From NCBI GenBank assembly GCA_949361645.1, contig OX442415.1, forward strand, positions 7,715,573-7,779,572: DNA of 64,000 nt. Reading direction: 5' to 3'. The notes beneath the pieces were generated by a model. That model was not told the origin of the DNA and made no database searches. It was given only the letters and a program-made list of their open reading frames with translations. The position numbers and the translations under genes were made by a program. The DNA comes from Spongilla lacustris (taxonomy: Eukaryota > Porifera > Demospongiae > Spongillida > Spongillidae). Below are positions 45,438-57,952 of this stretch, one piece after another. Position 1 is the first letter of the stretch; each line of letters begins with the position of its first letter.

Positions 45438-45946
45438 TCAGGCGCATATATTGTGCAATTTTATTCTTCTCCGTGCTATATACTTGTAGGACTTGATGTA
45501 ACACTGAAATATGGTATCAGTGGTGCGCCACATGCATGAGCTTGAGTCGAGGGCATTCTGGTTTTGGGGGTCGGGATGAAACGTTGAAGAATCGTTTTTA
45601 AAAACAACTTAAAATTAATCGTGGTTATTTGTAACAGTTATTAAAAGTGCAGTTCGTTTTCAGTTATACTATAATAACAACTGAAACTAAATAAGGTTGG
45701 TTTCATGTTTCAAAGGTCCGATTCCGCGGATGCTCAAAATTGCAGGTTGTGTTGGAGGCTTGCAGTATAGTGGTTTATCTCAGTCCTGGTATATTTGGAG
45801 TCTAAGATGTACAATGTATATTGATATTAAAAGATCTGTTTACACATGTATATGTCTTTATTTACAAGAAACACGAGGACACACAGTCTTTACAACATAT
45901 TACAAGATCTGAAGTAGGAAGACACACAACCCAACAATGTACTAAG

Positions 45947-46054
45947 ATGTACAGCTTCATCCAACTTGTGTTAGTTGCTGTTGTTTCCGGTTGTGTGTGC
46001 AACGCCACATGTGTTGAATGTGTATCCTTCATGTTGTACTGCAAATATCACTGA
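45947..46054 (+). CDS. Possible small secreted Cys-rich peptide
   Basis: MYSFIQLVLVAVVSG looks like a signal peptide, followed by a 20-residue tail with five Cys (CVCNATCVEC and a later C). It is 35 codons long. No family recognised; it may be a first exon or chance. Confidence 0.2.
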   Translation: MYSFIQLVLVAVVSGCVCNATCVECVSFMLYCKYH

Positions 46055-46059
46055 AACCT

Positions 46060-47690
46060 TGCGCTTCATAATAATCATCACCACAATCATATTCAACAGC
46101 TGCTTGTGCCTTGACTACATGTGCACATGTAGGGTACTGATGCTGAAATGAAAACCTGTGATTAATTCATTTTAAATACGAACCTATAATTAAAATCTTA
46201 ATCAATATGCATGAAGAAACAATGCTCATTACTCAAGTATGGGTTATTATCAGTTGACACCATTGTACACTTGGGCAATGTACATGTATACAGGTGTAAT
46301 CATTATATTCCATGCTTAATTGAGCTGTATTACACTAGTTATGACATTCAATTGACCATTCACATTATATATGTAGCAACAAACACCATGTGCTAGTCAT
46401 AGAAATTTTGGATGCTCATTACGTTTTCCTGACACGTCATTGCAAACATCCGTTAATTTTCTGCCCATTCGTCCATTGAAATATACGCAACAAAGTGCAT
46501 TTCTGTTCATCATAAATCAGGAAGGGACAGAAATGATAAATAAGCTATGCTTTATTGATGAAACAAAATTTCATGGTTTATCTGTGGGTTCTGTGGGCCT
46601 AAAACAACACGCCCATAGACACATGTAGAAATTTAGGTTTTTTTCAAGACGTTTGTACATTTTTCTCAGGATCTGTGATAGTTGTGGTACAAAAACGTAT
46701 GTTATCCAGATCATCGAGGCAGGTGTCCATTACTATACAACACTATTTTCCTACTTCTCAAGGTTCCAGAGTCACTTTTAGTGGTTGAGGTACTGAATGT
46801 GTCCATCATTAATTCTTCACAATGATTGCATGATGTAATGGACATTTTTAACAGACGTGCATGAGTATCTCTGCTGTAGTGCTGCAGCACTGCCACTGGG
46901 GAAAAGTGTGCTCTGAATCAGATTCACTCAGGTATGTTATTAGGTGCTGTACATGTGTGTAACAACCATAGCTTGACCCGCATACCTAGTACATAGGGAC
47001 TGTACATATTCACTCCACAAGAACGCTATAGACATTTGCAGTGCGCTACAGTATGCTGGTAGTCTAGTTTGGTGCGGCATCCTAAAAATGGCAGTCACTG
47101 TTTGTAGTGGCCGATCGAGAAAGATTCAAAGTCATCTGGGGGGGAGGGGCACTAATTAATAGGACTGTAAAGGGGGGGTGGGGGGGGGGGGGGGTGCTGT
47201 ACGTTTCTGGTCCGATCAATACGAAACACCAGGGTTGCTGTACATTTCAACTTTCGGGCACGATACTAATGGCAACTTCGGGCCTGCGTATGATCCCCTA
47301 TGGGCATGGCTATGTGGGCCCAGGCCTGCATATATGGCTTGCGATTTCTTATATAAGGTACTAAGAAATACACAACATTTGAAAAAGCTCATACAACCAG
47401 ACTGTATAGACCTAACTGCTCGGGCATGTTAAGACTGGCTACGCTATATTTGGAATTAGTAATTTCGGCAAATTCAAACATTTCAACATGCCGCTTTTCT
47501 GTTTGGGTTGCTTCTTGTACATGTAGCTATTCTGTTTATACCAAATCGTTGTTCAATGACCCTGCAAATTTATTCAATTGATGGTTGTCATAGTAACCTT
47601 AGTGTGTGATACATGTAGTAAACATGCAGAGATTCTCTAGTAGCTTTTTGACTTCACGGTATATAGTCTTCAAAGAGCTTGCTGCAATAT
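46060..47690. other. No gene recognised; poly-G tracts
   Basis: G-rich stretches at 47138-47150 and 47172-47195. No coding evidence. Confidence 0.45.
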
Positions 47691-47699
47691 ACGTATGCA

Positions 47700-48560
47700 G
47701 TGCATGCACTCATGTGTGTAGTATATATGTATGTTGTATGTGTGTGCATGTGTAGATATGTGTGTGTGCAAGTGTGTGTGCAAGTGTCCATGAGTAGATG
47801 TGTGTGTGTGTGTGCATGTGCACATACAACTTTGCCCTGAAAATAAATTCATTATGTGCTCAGACCTTCACCAATAGGGTCATTGTGTGCAGTGTAAACT
47901 GTGGTTAGCCTAATCTGATGCTGCATAAAAGCATGCATGTACATGTACCACATATGTGTGTATAAATACCACACATTGTACATGTATGCAGAAAGGGTTT
48001 TGGTGGTGATGGCATGGGCCTTTTGCCTTAGTTCTGGTGCCATAAACTTTTAAATCAAGTATATGATGGGAGGGGAGTGGAGTGTGCTTTGGGTCTGATG
48101 CTGGATAACGAGCTGAACGAGTGAACTAGAGTGAACTGAACAGAGCTAAGAGGGTTTTGTGTGTTCGTGTGTGTAGTTGCGTGTATCTGTTTGCATGTGT
48201 GCATGTTGTATGTGTTCATGTGTTTGCATACATGTACATGTGAGTGTGCATGGTATGTGTGTGCACATGTACGTGTGCACAGTGTGAATGTGTGTGGGTA
48301 AATGTTGGTGTATATGTGAGTGCATGTTTGCATGTGTGTATATGTGTGTATATGTGTGTGTGCAAGTATGTATATGTGTGTGTGTGCAAGGGTGTATATG
48401 TGTGTGTGCAAGTGTGTATGTGTGTGCATGTGTGTATATGTGTGTGTGCATGTGTGTATATGTGTGTGTGCATGTGTCCATGAGTAGATGTGTGGATGTG
48501 TTTTGTGTGTGCATGTGCATGTGTGTGCAAGTACAAGTACAACTTTGCCCTGAAAATTTT
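47700..48560. repeat. Duplicated GT-rich microsatellite region
   Basis: (GTGTGTGCATGTGTATAT)-like repeats at 47715-47820 and 48150-48538, each followed by ACAACTTTGCCCTGAAAAT. A unit with TTTTGGTGGTGATGGCATGG and GTGTGCTTTGGGTCTGATG (47997-48100) recurs at 49010-49112. His/Thr/Cys-rich ORFs here are repeat artefacts. Confidence 0.85.
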
Positions 48561-48584
48561 GTGCTCCGGATAGGGCAAGATTCA

Positions 48585-48805
48585 ACCAGTGGGGGGGGAG
48601 GGGGGGGGGTGCGCTTTCAGCCAATTTAACGAGCAGGGGGGGGAGTGGGGGGTTGCTGTCCGCTTTCAGCCAATTCAACTAGCAGGGGGGGGGGGGGGGG
48701 GGGGCTGTCTGCTTTCGGCTGATTCAACCAGTGGGGGGGGGGGGTAGTGGTGTTGTCTGCTTTCAGCTGATGTAACGAGCAAGGGGGGGGGGGGGGGGGG
48801 ATTTA
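48585..48805. repeat. Poly-G tandem repeat, about 65-base unit
   Basis: Four units of CTTTCAGCCAATTCAACGAGC-like sequence, each followed by 10-20 G. Confidence 0.85.
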
Positions 48806-49095
48806 ATCATTTATCACAAAGAAAGGACAGACAAACCTGACCTTAAGGATACACTAAATGACTTTGTTCACAACATAAGGCAGGGTTGTTTTCTCTGCTT
48901 TAATTTGTGATTTAGCTATAACAGTTCATTGTTTTAAACAGTTTTTTTTTTTTTAATTATATAATTAAATTCGCCGCACCACTAGAAACCACACATTGTA
49001 TGCAGAGAGGGTTTTGGTGGTGACGGCATGGGTATTTTGCCTTAGTCCTGGTGCCATAAACTTTTAAATCAAGTACATGATGGGAGGGGAGTGGA

Positions 49096-49380
49096 GTGTG
49101 CTTTGGGTCTGATGCAAAGCCTTTGTTTAGTGGTAGACTTCTCGGTGATCAGAAGGTCAGGGACATCGATAGAGAAGGTGGTAGCGAAGGAGAGAAGTCG
49201 GAAAATATGTTGTTGCAATGGAACAGGACCAGGGCATGTGATGCTACTTACAGAGCACTGGTGAAGGTGTTGAGAGACTTGGAGAACAATGCTACCGCTG
49301 ACCGTGTTGAAGTGGCATGGCTTATGCATAAAGTCCTAGTACTGTGCTGTTCTAGGGTTCATTATCAAGAGCTATTTTAA
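49096..49380 (+). CDS. Death-domain-like exon
   Basis: An open frame encodes LLGDQKVRDIDRE, then MLLQWNRTRACDATYRALVK and VLRDLENNATADRV. The Trp of LLQW, the TYRALVKVL helix and the final ADRV match the C-terminal half of Death domains (adhesion and apoptosis adaptors). The start, splice sites and rest of the protein are not resolved. The DNA just upstream is repeated at 48.0-48.1 kb. Confidence 0.4.
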   Translation: MCFGSDAKPLFSGRLLGDQKVRDIDREGGSEGEKSENMLLQWNRTRACDATYRALVKVLRDLENNATADRVEVAWLMHKVLVLCCSRVHYQELF

Positions 49381-49423
49381 AAGTCTGTTTGGGAATGTCT
49401 ATGGAGATGAGACAACATGTTAC

Positions 49424-49774
49424 TTGAAGACACTCCTGTATCTATTTTTCTGTACTGGAGAACAGCAGCAGGATCCCTTCAGGTACACATCCACCTCAGG
49501 CTCAGCAAATTTTGGATTTTTGACCCTAGGTTCCACTCTACTGGGCCTAAAGGTACCTAATCTGGAGGGCATTCACTTCTTCATCAAGTGGACCAAAACC
49601 AAACAGTTGGGCAGGTGTGTTGAGTGTACCAAAGGCAGGCACATGTGTCCAGTTCCAGCAGTGGAGGCCTACAGAGAATGCTGTCACTGTTCCACTCACT
49701 CTTCACCCCCTACTTCAAAGATAGGAGGCCACTCACATCTAATAGCTCCCGCTCCACCTTTCTATCCCTGGTAG
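49424..49774 (+). pseudogene. Tyrosine recombinase fragment
   Basis: FFIKWTKTKQLGR followed by CPVPAVEAY matches the IxWTKTKQ...CPVxAVxxY segment of tyrosine recombinases of YR retroelements and Cryptons. Catalytic residues are not present and the following region is degraded. Confidence 0.5.
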
Positions 49775-50961
49775 TGCAATGTGGCTACAATCCATAGCAG
49801 GCCTTCCCTTCCCCCTGACACCATTCAGAACCTCGGAAGAGGGCATAGCAAAGCATATCGGACATACATATTGGTGCAAATTGTGTATGTTTTAAATGCA
49901 CATTACATGTACATGTACATATGCACACACTGTGTGCAATTTGGGGGCTGTTTTAGACCTGATACCAGTAAGCATTAATAGTCCTGATGCCATAACAAGG
50001 AAGGGGGTGGAGTCACTGTAGCGTGTTTTGGGCCTGAGGCAGAGGCTATGGCCTAGCATTAGACTGCTGTAGACTTTACATATAATCAATGTAAGTTTTG
50101 GAATAGCGCTCTTCCATTGGCAAAGCACCTCAGCTAATGCACACATGAAACAACGCATGAAGACTTTGTTAATCGATCTAGTTCCCTCTTGCATGGTCTA
50201 GTCGATGTGAAACGATCCACCCTTTCGGTGGCCACTCCCGAGGTCATATTCTCAGCTCCATCGCCCAATCGCAACTTTAGTCCAGTCAAAAGGACTTCTT
50301 CCAATGAATGCGCACCTAGCACGTACATCCATATATCTGTGGCTATAGCCTACACATATGAATCATAATGAAAAGAGCTTCGAACTCAAGAAACATAAAC
50401 CTATCACTTATTTGAACAATGGGAGGAGGGGCTACACGTAGTCTGGGGACCAGAAAGACAGGTATCAGGTCCACAGACTATCAAAATTAATAGGGGAATC
50501 GGAGTGCAGCTAGTGACGTAAGAGTCATTTTTAGTAACATGATGACACTGCCGCAACTTGCATGCAAAACAATCAATACACAGAATCGAAACTAAAAATT
50601 GATATTTTTAGCATATTATATGATAATTAACTCCCTGCTCATATAGGTACTTAAAATAAAATTTGTTGTCGTTAAGAAAATTAATCAATTTGAATTAATA
50701 ATTAGCATGTTTTGATAAATCTTAGCTAACGAATACAATCGTAACGGTGAAAATAGAGTTATGGGTCGATGTCCGAAATTTCTGGCAATGTTGTACATTT
50801 AGCTTTCACATTTGTTTTCAAAGCTCCTAGTGATGAAGCCAGTTGCATTTATGAATGACAGGATTAAAATGAAGCTAACTAAATCATCTTGCATTAATCA
50901 TTCCTGCAATGTTCTAGTACTACATGTCATTTGCCCACCACATGCACAGGTATTGCCTCAC

Positions 50962-52864
50962 CTTCAGTAGGATAGCTCTGGCCAAGGTTTCAAATGCCTG
51001 CAAACAGGAAATGCAATGCCACAGCTACTCCTCTAAGAGGCACACACCAATGACATCATCACACAAATGCACCCGCTCATTATTGCACCCACCTCATTAA
51101 TGCCTGTGATGTCATCCTCTGAGACAATTTCACGAAATGATATTCCGAGGCTTGAAGCTAACAGCTGTCCTCTATGCGAGCTTACTTCTCTGCAGGATTG
51201 ATGCTGACCACTCAGTGTACAGTTAGTTCCTACTAGGATCTTCTCAGCATTACACATATTCTGTAAGGGACAAAATGGCAATATACACACAACATACAGC
51301 ATACACTAAATGATACACATACACATACATGTACCTGTACATGTACCTATTAAACAATGCAGCTATATAGCCCCTAGCTGGCCATACTTTTGGCTGGTCT
51401 TGTCTCAGTCACATTATTTTCATACGGATTGCACATATGAAAAAGAATCCTACACCAAAACAATTCAAATCAGGTTCAAATAGGTATGTGTGTGTACATG
51501 TACTGAGTGAAGAGGTCTACATGTATTACATGTAAATAGGTGTGTACGTGTACTGAGTATTCAGTACATGTGTGCTCCAGTGAATATCCAACAGAAACAA
51601 CATTTAGAAGTTCTAAAAGTTTATAAGTCTAATGCACAAGTAGGCACACAAGGCAATGACCAGATCTGCATGGTGCTACTAAACAACTCGCCTGCTCAAT
51701 GAAACGTTGAAGCCAATTAGTTATGTTGTCAAAGGACGTTTTATTGTTGATACTATATACCAGCATGGCCCCCTGCAGGGAAAGAATTGAGTGCCCTTAC
51801 ATACAAACAGTAGATGAATCAATTGCACGTACAAGTACATGTACATGTATATGCAGGCAATCAAATTACAACATATTGGAACTAACCATCATTTGTTTGT
51901 ACAAGAAATCCATCCTTTGATCATATTCAACAGAAGGGTCTCTAAGTTCGAAAAAATACACAAAGATGTATTTTTACTGCAAATATGTTGGCACCACAGG
52001 TCTATCCACATCCACACTCTAAAGTAACTCACAATATCCGCAGGACTATTGTCTTCCCTTGTAATTTAATTTTAGGGTACCTTTTGCCTATTAAAAAAAT
52101 AACATTGCGGTTTTTAAAATATAACCAATAGGTATATAATTTATGCACTTCCATTACGAGACTGTCACAGTGACAGTGGCAAACACACACATGCCAATAA
52201 CACGTACACAATACAGCACAAGCACTGTATCTCAGGTACATATATCTCTCCAATTACAAATGTATTATTAATGTGTACATAAATAGTACTATACTGTACG
52301 CACACCAAAACACACACACATATGTACACCAATGTATACTAGTAGCTTATTCACAGGCCGGGGCTACATGCATCTGGCAAGGATCATTTGGTCTAGCTGC
52401 CTGATAGCTATATTCACATGATTCGTAGGAACCATACTGGTACCTCAGAAACATATGATATACACACCCGGTGCCGTACGAACACATACATGTAGATCTC
52501 AAGCTACGCCATTTTTTCGTGGGACGGACCAATGTTAGCAAAGCTTACCATTGGTATCCAATGTGCAATAGCCTCTGATACAAAATATAAGGCGTTTCGC
52601 TATATCCATGAAGCATGGTAAACTATCTGGGGGCTACTTCGGGATTATACAACTACTATCAAAAAATCTTAGTAGCAATGTATCATGATAGACATGCAGG
52701 AAAACTAACGATGGACTTGTTAGGTTGGCTATACCCCAGGTCGTCGTTGGCATCATATTCGTGTTGGAGTCACCAAGGTAGCCGTTCACGAGCTTCGACT
52801 TTCCTACGCCAGCGTCACCAATTAGAATAACACTGAACATATGGTCGTAGTTTTTCTTAGCCAT
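50962..52864 (-). CDS. Rab-like small GTPase with degenerate G3/G4 motifs (3' end not found)
   Basis: Six exons join in phase: 52864-52735, 52087-52033, 51941-51887, 51772-51692, 51260-51093 and 50997-50962, for about 175 residues. They encode MAKKNYDHMFSVILIGDAGV with a full P-loop GDAGVGKS, a TTTWG switch-I region, KIKLQGKTIVLRI, GAMLVYSINNKTSFDNITNW, KILVGTNCTL, VSSHRGQLLASSLGI and AFETLARAILLK. The order and spacing are those of Rab GTPases. G3 (normally DTAGQ) reads DPSVE and G4 (normally NKxD) reads TNCT, so GTP binding or hydrolysis is probably altered. Intron 4 uses a GC-AG donor (CAG|GCGAGT). The C-terminal exon with any prenylation cysteines was not identified. Confidence 0.72.
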
Positions 52865-53075
52865 TTTAGGAGGGCGAGTTATGACGTCAGAATCAAGTCT
52901 GGGGACCAGACCATTATATGACAAGCTTGATTCTAATATCTATGCTGCATAGTTAAGGGGAGGAGATGGCCGGATGAGGAGGGCATTATGACGCATCAGT
53001 GCTAAGGCCATTTCATTTCACTTTTCAGAATTGTAAATGTTCGTACATGTACCTCGAGGGATTAGAGGCCGTTAG

Positions 53076-53175
53076 ACAGTGGCGTAGCCGCGTAGGAAGC
53101 GGGGAGGCCGTGGCCCCCCCAATAATAAAGTTACTGGTCCCCAGTGGCCCCACCCCCACTCCCACCACCCCCAAT
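53076..53175. mobile_element. Solitary hAT-type terminus
   Basis: CAGTGGCGTAGCCGCG followed by a C-rich CCCCACCCCCACTCCCACC stretch resembles hAT ends. No matching right end was found. Confidence 0.35.
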
Positions 53176-53349
53176 CCTAAATTATATAATTCTATGTTCC
53201 GGCATACAACACTGGTATGTACGACCGAGGATTATGAACTAGATCGGTATATGCACTGTATGAATTGTGTCGGTAAAAAAAAACAATCCCGTATATTACT
53301 AGCTACAAGGAAACAAGGTTATACTCATGTGCTCGCATGCTATCGTATT

Positions 53350-53941
53350 AGTTTCGTACCCAGACCCAAATGTACGTAACGATGATTATTTAATATCAAT
53401 ATTAGTAATAATAAGATCAAGTAATTACATTGCAAGGATACATGATGTATACTAATGTGTACTAAAGGGGGCAGTCAGACAGTAAACTAAAGAATAGATG
53501 AGACCTGTGCAACCTTTGTAATCAGGTTGACAGGGGAGTGGTTAAAGGCATGGCCTATAGTTGATCGAGCTCCTCTGATGCACATGATTGAGGAGCGTAG
53601 AAGGGAGAAGGAGAGATGGCATCGAATCCAGGCCATGGTTGAACTATAAGAGTGGCCCCACTTTGCTGAGAGCTGGGCAGCAATGCGTTTGTAAACCACT
53701 GTGGCCTCCCTTCCTAAGCCTCCAGTGGCAGAGAAGATGAGTGGGGTGAAGGAGGCATGCTCAACTTCGAGGACCCGACGCTCATAGGCTCGTTTCTTTG
53801 AGGCCTCATGGGTACGGTAACAGGCAGATGGTTGAGGTCGTCTATTTGAGGGGGCGTAGGGGTTGATTACAGTATAACATCACGTGATGTTGTACTGTAA
53901 GCGATTATCATCGTTACGTACATTTGGGTCTGGGTACGACA
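53350..53941. mobile_element. Inverted-repeat-flanked retroelement fragment
   Basis: TCGTACCCAGACCCAAATGT plus ACGTAACGATGAT (53352-53384) is mirrored at 53907-53940. Between them on the minus strand (53870-53487) lies an RT-family tail: RAYERRVLEVEHASFTPLIF, then MAWIRCHLSFSLLRSSIMC, same family as the 3-6 kb remnants. Confidence 0.6.
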
Positions 53942-54474
53942 CAACTATCGTATATCGTAATCTAGCTACTGTAGCTAGTCGAGCAATGGTACGGTTTCGA
54001 CAGTGTTCAACAGAGCATCAAATACTAACCGAACCCGTTCTAGCACGGAAAGCCGCGGACTCCGTGCAATTTTCCGAACATATGTTTACATTACTGGGAT
54101 TGTTCGTACAGCGCGAAACCTTGATTTGCAATTCGTTAACCTCAATTTATACACACGTTAACCTCAAAAGAATAACCAGCTGTATAGCTGCATGTGAATG
54201 GATATGCGAGTGTTTATACCGCGTTTACACGACGATGGTACGGTACGGAACGGCTCAGCATGGCACGGTACGGAATGGTTATCGAGTAACGTTTACACGC
54301 GTTTGTGGCTATGTGGTTTTTAAAAAGCAATTCAGTAGTTAACTACAATAATTGCCAGAAATCAAAATGGATGCCTTGTTTACAACCTTCCGTGCAATCG
54401 AGAAAAGGAGGCATCAGATCCACAAAAGAAGGAGAGCGATTATTTTCTCGTAATTTTGTCTTTAAATGGCTTAA

Positions 54475-55064
54475 ATGGTAGGGGGATTTGGTGGCCCCAC
54501 AAAAGCCACCCCAGAAGTGCAGAAGATAGCCGATAGTCCGATACGGTGAGACAAATATATATTTTTAAAGTTAAACTCCTCCAGTATCACAAGGTTTGTG
54601 CATGCCCTGGTTCATGTGAAAGCTGACTATCAGAAGAAGCAAAAAAGGCATTTCAAGCAATTCGTGGCTGATACTTATACCAGCCAAGTACATGTAGTTG
54701 CTGGCACCAACTACAAGATTACGGTAATTTTTTTGTGTGTGTATAGCCTCACAAGGCGTACGCTGTTGTAAGTGTATCTAGTACCAGCTTTCCCAACTCC
54801 ATGCATGATGAATACTTTTCCTCACTACTAGTGGGTGAGCCTATGGACTCGATACGAACGGTACAGTTATACATTTAGTCGTTCGCATCGTTCAAATATG
54901 CAACTACCAAATGCATGTACGAAATGCAATCTTACGATGTGAGATACGCTGTGACCTGTGACCAGTGATGACATGATAAGTTCAACTGATTCACTGGAGC
55001 GCGAGATTTCCCTGGAGGTCATATACGCGACCAGATCAATTCGCTCGTTGTTATCAACACCAAC
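54475..55064 (+). pseudogene. Cystatin (stefin-like) pseudogene copy a, with inverted last exon
   Basis: Exon 1 (54475-54545) encodes MVGGFGGPTKATPEVQKIAD but carries an 8-base insertion before the donor that shifts phase and would bring a stop at the join. Exon 2 (54616-54723) encodes VKADYQKKQKRHFKQFVADT and QVHVVAGTNY with 6 extra bases; its acceptor reads CAT instead of CAG. The third exon (VDNNERIDL) lies on the minus strand at 55064-54990, together with its 3' flank back to about 54850. The locus is therefore broken three ways. Confidence 0.72.
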
Positions 55065-55250
55065 CTACATGTATACGCGGAATGATTATTATTATTATAT
55101 ATACGAAAGTACTTGCAAGTATATATACTAGTACATGTATACACAGCGCGACCGGTACCGTTAGGGAATACGGTCCCCCCAGACCGAGTTCCCTGGCTGC
55201 ATGTACAAAACCAATTAACCGGACTCAATTCCCGTCCCTAGGGGATACAG

Positions 55251-55283
<33 letters not shown>

Positions 55284-55289
55284 ACCGTA

Positions 55290-57952
55290 CAGTGGTGTTC
55301 ACCGAAAGAGGGGAAAAATGCAATAATGCACATTTTTGATATTATCTCATGAATGGTATACAATGGTATCATGCCAATTACATTTTTAGATTCAGCACCT
55401 ATTTCTGAACAGAGTACATTCACTTTAATTCAATTATAACTTGTAAACAAAACAATGCAGCATAATAAACAGCTGCTGGTCAGGCTGGATGTTCAAGGCT
55501 ATAACTCTTTTATACTTTGCAGTTAAGCTACCAAATTTTTGTTATGTACCCAATACAGGTGAATACACTATAGGTATTCACCTGTATTGGGTACATAACA
55601 AAAATTTGGTAGCTATTGGACAGTAGAAGTTTTGACTAGAAGTTATCTCAAATATTTCATCATTTTTAGTATGCACAAATTGCCACTAATTGCCAATGAA
55701 TATGCCTTATTTTCCCCACATAATCCAGCTGATATTTTTCCATCCATATTAATGGCCTGGGCTTAATTCACAGTGGTATTTAGGGTAAAAGAGGCACATG
55801 TGTCCTCGTTTTTCTGTATACTCTTCTAAAATACACTTCTGTTGCCGGTGAAAAGTCTGGTGAAGAACTTAATGTACTCCTCATATCATTTCCATTCATG
55901 CAAGTGGTATCTATGCCTCGTTCCTGAAGAACAATTTTCATACCCTTTGGCCTTCCATCTTCTAATACCATTCTTTGCACTCTGCCATTTCATGTGGTGT
56001 CTCTCATCACTGGCTGCTTACCTCCAGGACATGCATTCATTTTTTCAGCATTTAATTGATCGTCTCCAAATTTCTTGTGGGAGGGAGCATTATCAAAAAT
56101 AAGTAGTCCTCAGGCAAATGGGTATTTGGCTTCAAATATGTTTAGTGCATTTGAAACTTGTTGCATAAGTTTTTCATTATTGAAGTACCCATCTTTCTGC
56201 ACTTCCAAGGTACACCTTGCCATATTGCCTTGAAATTCCAAATATCCATTCAACTCATCTATGAAGTCTGAAACCATTATTGATTGCCCTAATGACTTCT
56301 GCTTATATACATTAGTCTGGTCATCTCCCCACAAATACGATTGATCACAGTTAGCATAAAAAGTAGACTCATCATGCACCACTCGTATTAGAGGCTTCAC
56401 ACCTTCAGGACATGCAGGACTCAGACATGTTACCAGGTACAATAGTTGCCTTATCCAACTCCTTTAATGTAGCTAAAAACTTACCTCTATACTCTACTAT
56501 GTCTTCACGTTCATGCCCATCAAAATAAATGCCCTTCTGATGATGAATACGTCTGAATCCTAGTTTATGCAGCCATCTTCTCGCAGTTGCAACAGAGATA
56601 TCTGCATTGCAAGTGAAGGTCTTCACAATCCATTCTAAAAAGTTTTGAATTGTAAGATTTGGTTGTCCTTTCACACATGCATTGTTTCGGATATACACAC
56701 GAGCTTTCAACTGAAATTGCTCATCATTTATCAAGCTACTTTCAGATGATATAATATCTTCAATGTCATCTTCTTCAACAATAGTCGACTCGTGCAGCGT
56801 ATCCACAACTGCATTCATGTAAAGCGTGGTCCACTTATAAGATGGTTTTAGACGAATATCCAGTCAAATCTGATGCTTTATCAGCCGCTTCTGACAGTTT
56901 GAAACCCCACATTGTTGCTGCAGTACCCATAACGACGATAGAAAACGCCTTTTGCATGTATCTCAAAAGAAACATTCTTTTGTATGTACGACAGTGCTGC
57001 GGAGACTGCTTTGTCAATAGTGTCTACGTCATATTTGACCGCATCGTGAAGTGAGAAAGTTGATCCTTCGTCTGCAGCAGATGATTCCTTTTGAGAGTGG
57101 TTCATTACGACGGCTTGCAGAGCTTTCTCTTTGCATCCTCTTTTTGATGGCAACACGCTGCTTCCTGCCACTGGCACTGCCAATATAGCGCTGTCATATC
57201 TCGTTTCCTCGAGCTCGTTGGCCTCTTTTCAAAAACACCCGATCTATTTGAGCCCGGACCTTCTGATGCCATGCTGCATTGGTTCTGACAAGAACCCATG
57301 GCATCGTAATCACTGAAAATATCACCTGAGCTGTTGCCGTCGAATGCCATCATATCCCAATAGACGTTTACGTGACGTCAGCAAGTCCGATGCTTTACTA
57401 AGATTCACAAGAATTGAACAAAATGGTTGCGTTTTTTAAGCTTTTTAGCTTTTGATCAATTCTAAATTATTGTTCCCATTAACCCAAAAATATATAAAAA
57501 TATGTATGTATACACTGGGGACTGTGTAATGGAATGGAATACTTTTCATTCCTTAAGTCGAACTAAATCGTCCGAAATTGAACGAAGACCACGCCTCCCT
57601 CTGAAAAGTGATACTTTCCTACCGATTTCCACAGCGAGTGAGACTTAAGAGCTCAATATAACACTATAGGTACTCACCTGTATTGGGTACATACAACAAA
57701 ATTTGGTAGCTTAACTGCAAAGTATAGAGGAGTTATAGCCTTGAACATCCAGCCTGACCAGCAGCTGTTTATTATGCTGCATTGTTTTGTTTACAAGTTA
57801 TAATTGAATTAAAGTGAATCATGTACTCTGTTCAGAAATAGATGCCGAATCTACAAATGTAATTGGCATGATACCATTATATACCATTCATGAGATAATA
57901 TATCAGAAATGTGCATTATTGCATTTTTCCCTACTTTCGGTGAACACCACTG
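55290..57952 (-). mobile_element. Tc1/mariner-like element with about 280-base TIRs
   Basis: Begins CAGTGGTGTTCACCG and ends CGGTGAACACCACTG with TA on each side (55288-55289, 57953-57954). The inverted arms extend to about 55566 and from about 57671. Just inside the left arm, a second inverted copy creates a hairpin at 55530-55612 (ACCCAATACAGGTGAATA / TATTCACCTGTATTGGGT). It encodes a broken DDE transposase on the minus strand. Confidence 0.78.
55780..57353 (-). pseudogene. DDE transposase, frame-broken
   Basis: From 57353 the minus strand encodes MMAFDGNSSGDIFSDYDAMG; frames change near 57180 and 57000, and the next frame contains VATARRWLHKLGFRRIHHQK (helix-turn-helix-like) and YFDGHEREDIVEYR. 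From 56442 a further frame gives VVHDESTFYANCD (first catalytic Asp) and QSIMVSDFIDELNGYL, then after a stop LLIFDNAPSHKK (second Asp), CPGGKQP and KGMKIVLQERGID. The C-terminus, where the third catalytic acid would lie, is missing at 55780. Confidence 0.72.

Noticed and set aside
48055..48678. His/Thr-rich and Cys/Val-rich ORFs of 79-207 codons on both strands
   Set aside because: They are translations of the GT-rich microsatellite in every frame, with no start context or domain.
50134..50328. Minus-strand ORF (LRLGDGAENMTSGVATERVD) as last exon of the Rab-like gene
   Set aside because: No phase-compatible acceptor with a prenylation motif could be shown; the C-terminus lacks the expected cysteine pair.
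51723..51920. Plus-strand ORFs at 51.7-52.0 kb
   Set aside because: They are antisense shadows of Rab-like exons that join in phase on the minus strand.
53884..54342. 152-codon plus-strand ORF
   Set aside because: It begins in the inverted flank of the retroelement fragment and ends in ACGGTACGGA repeats; composition is not coding-like and no domain is seen.
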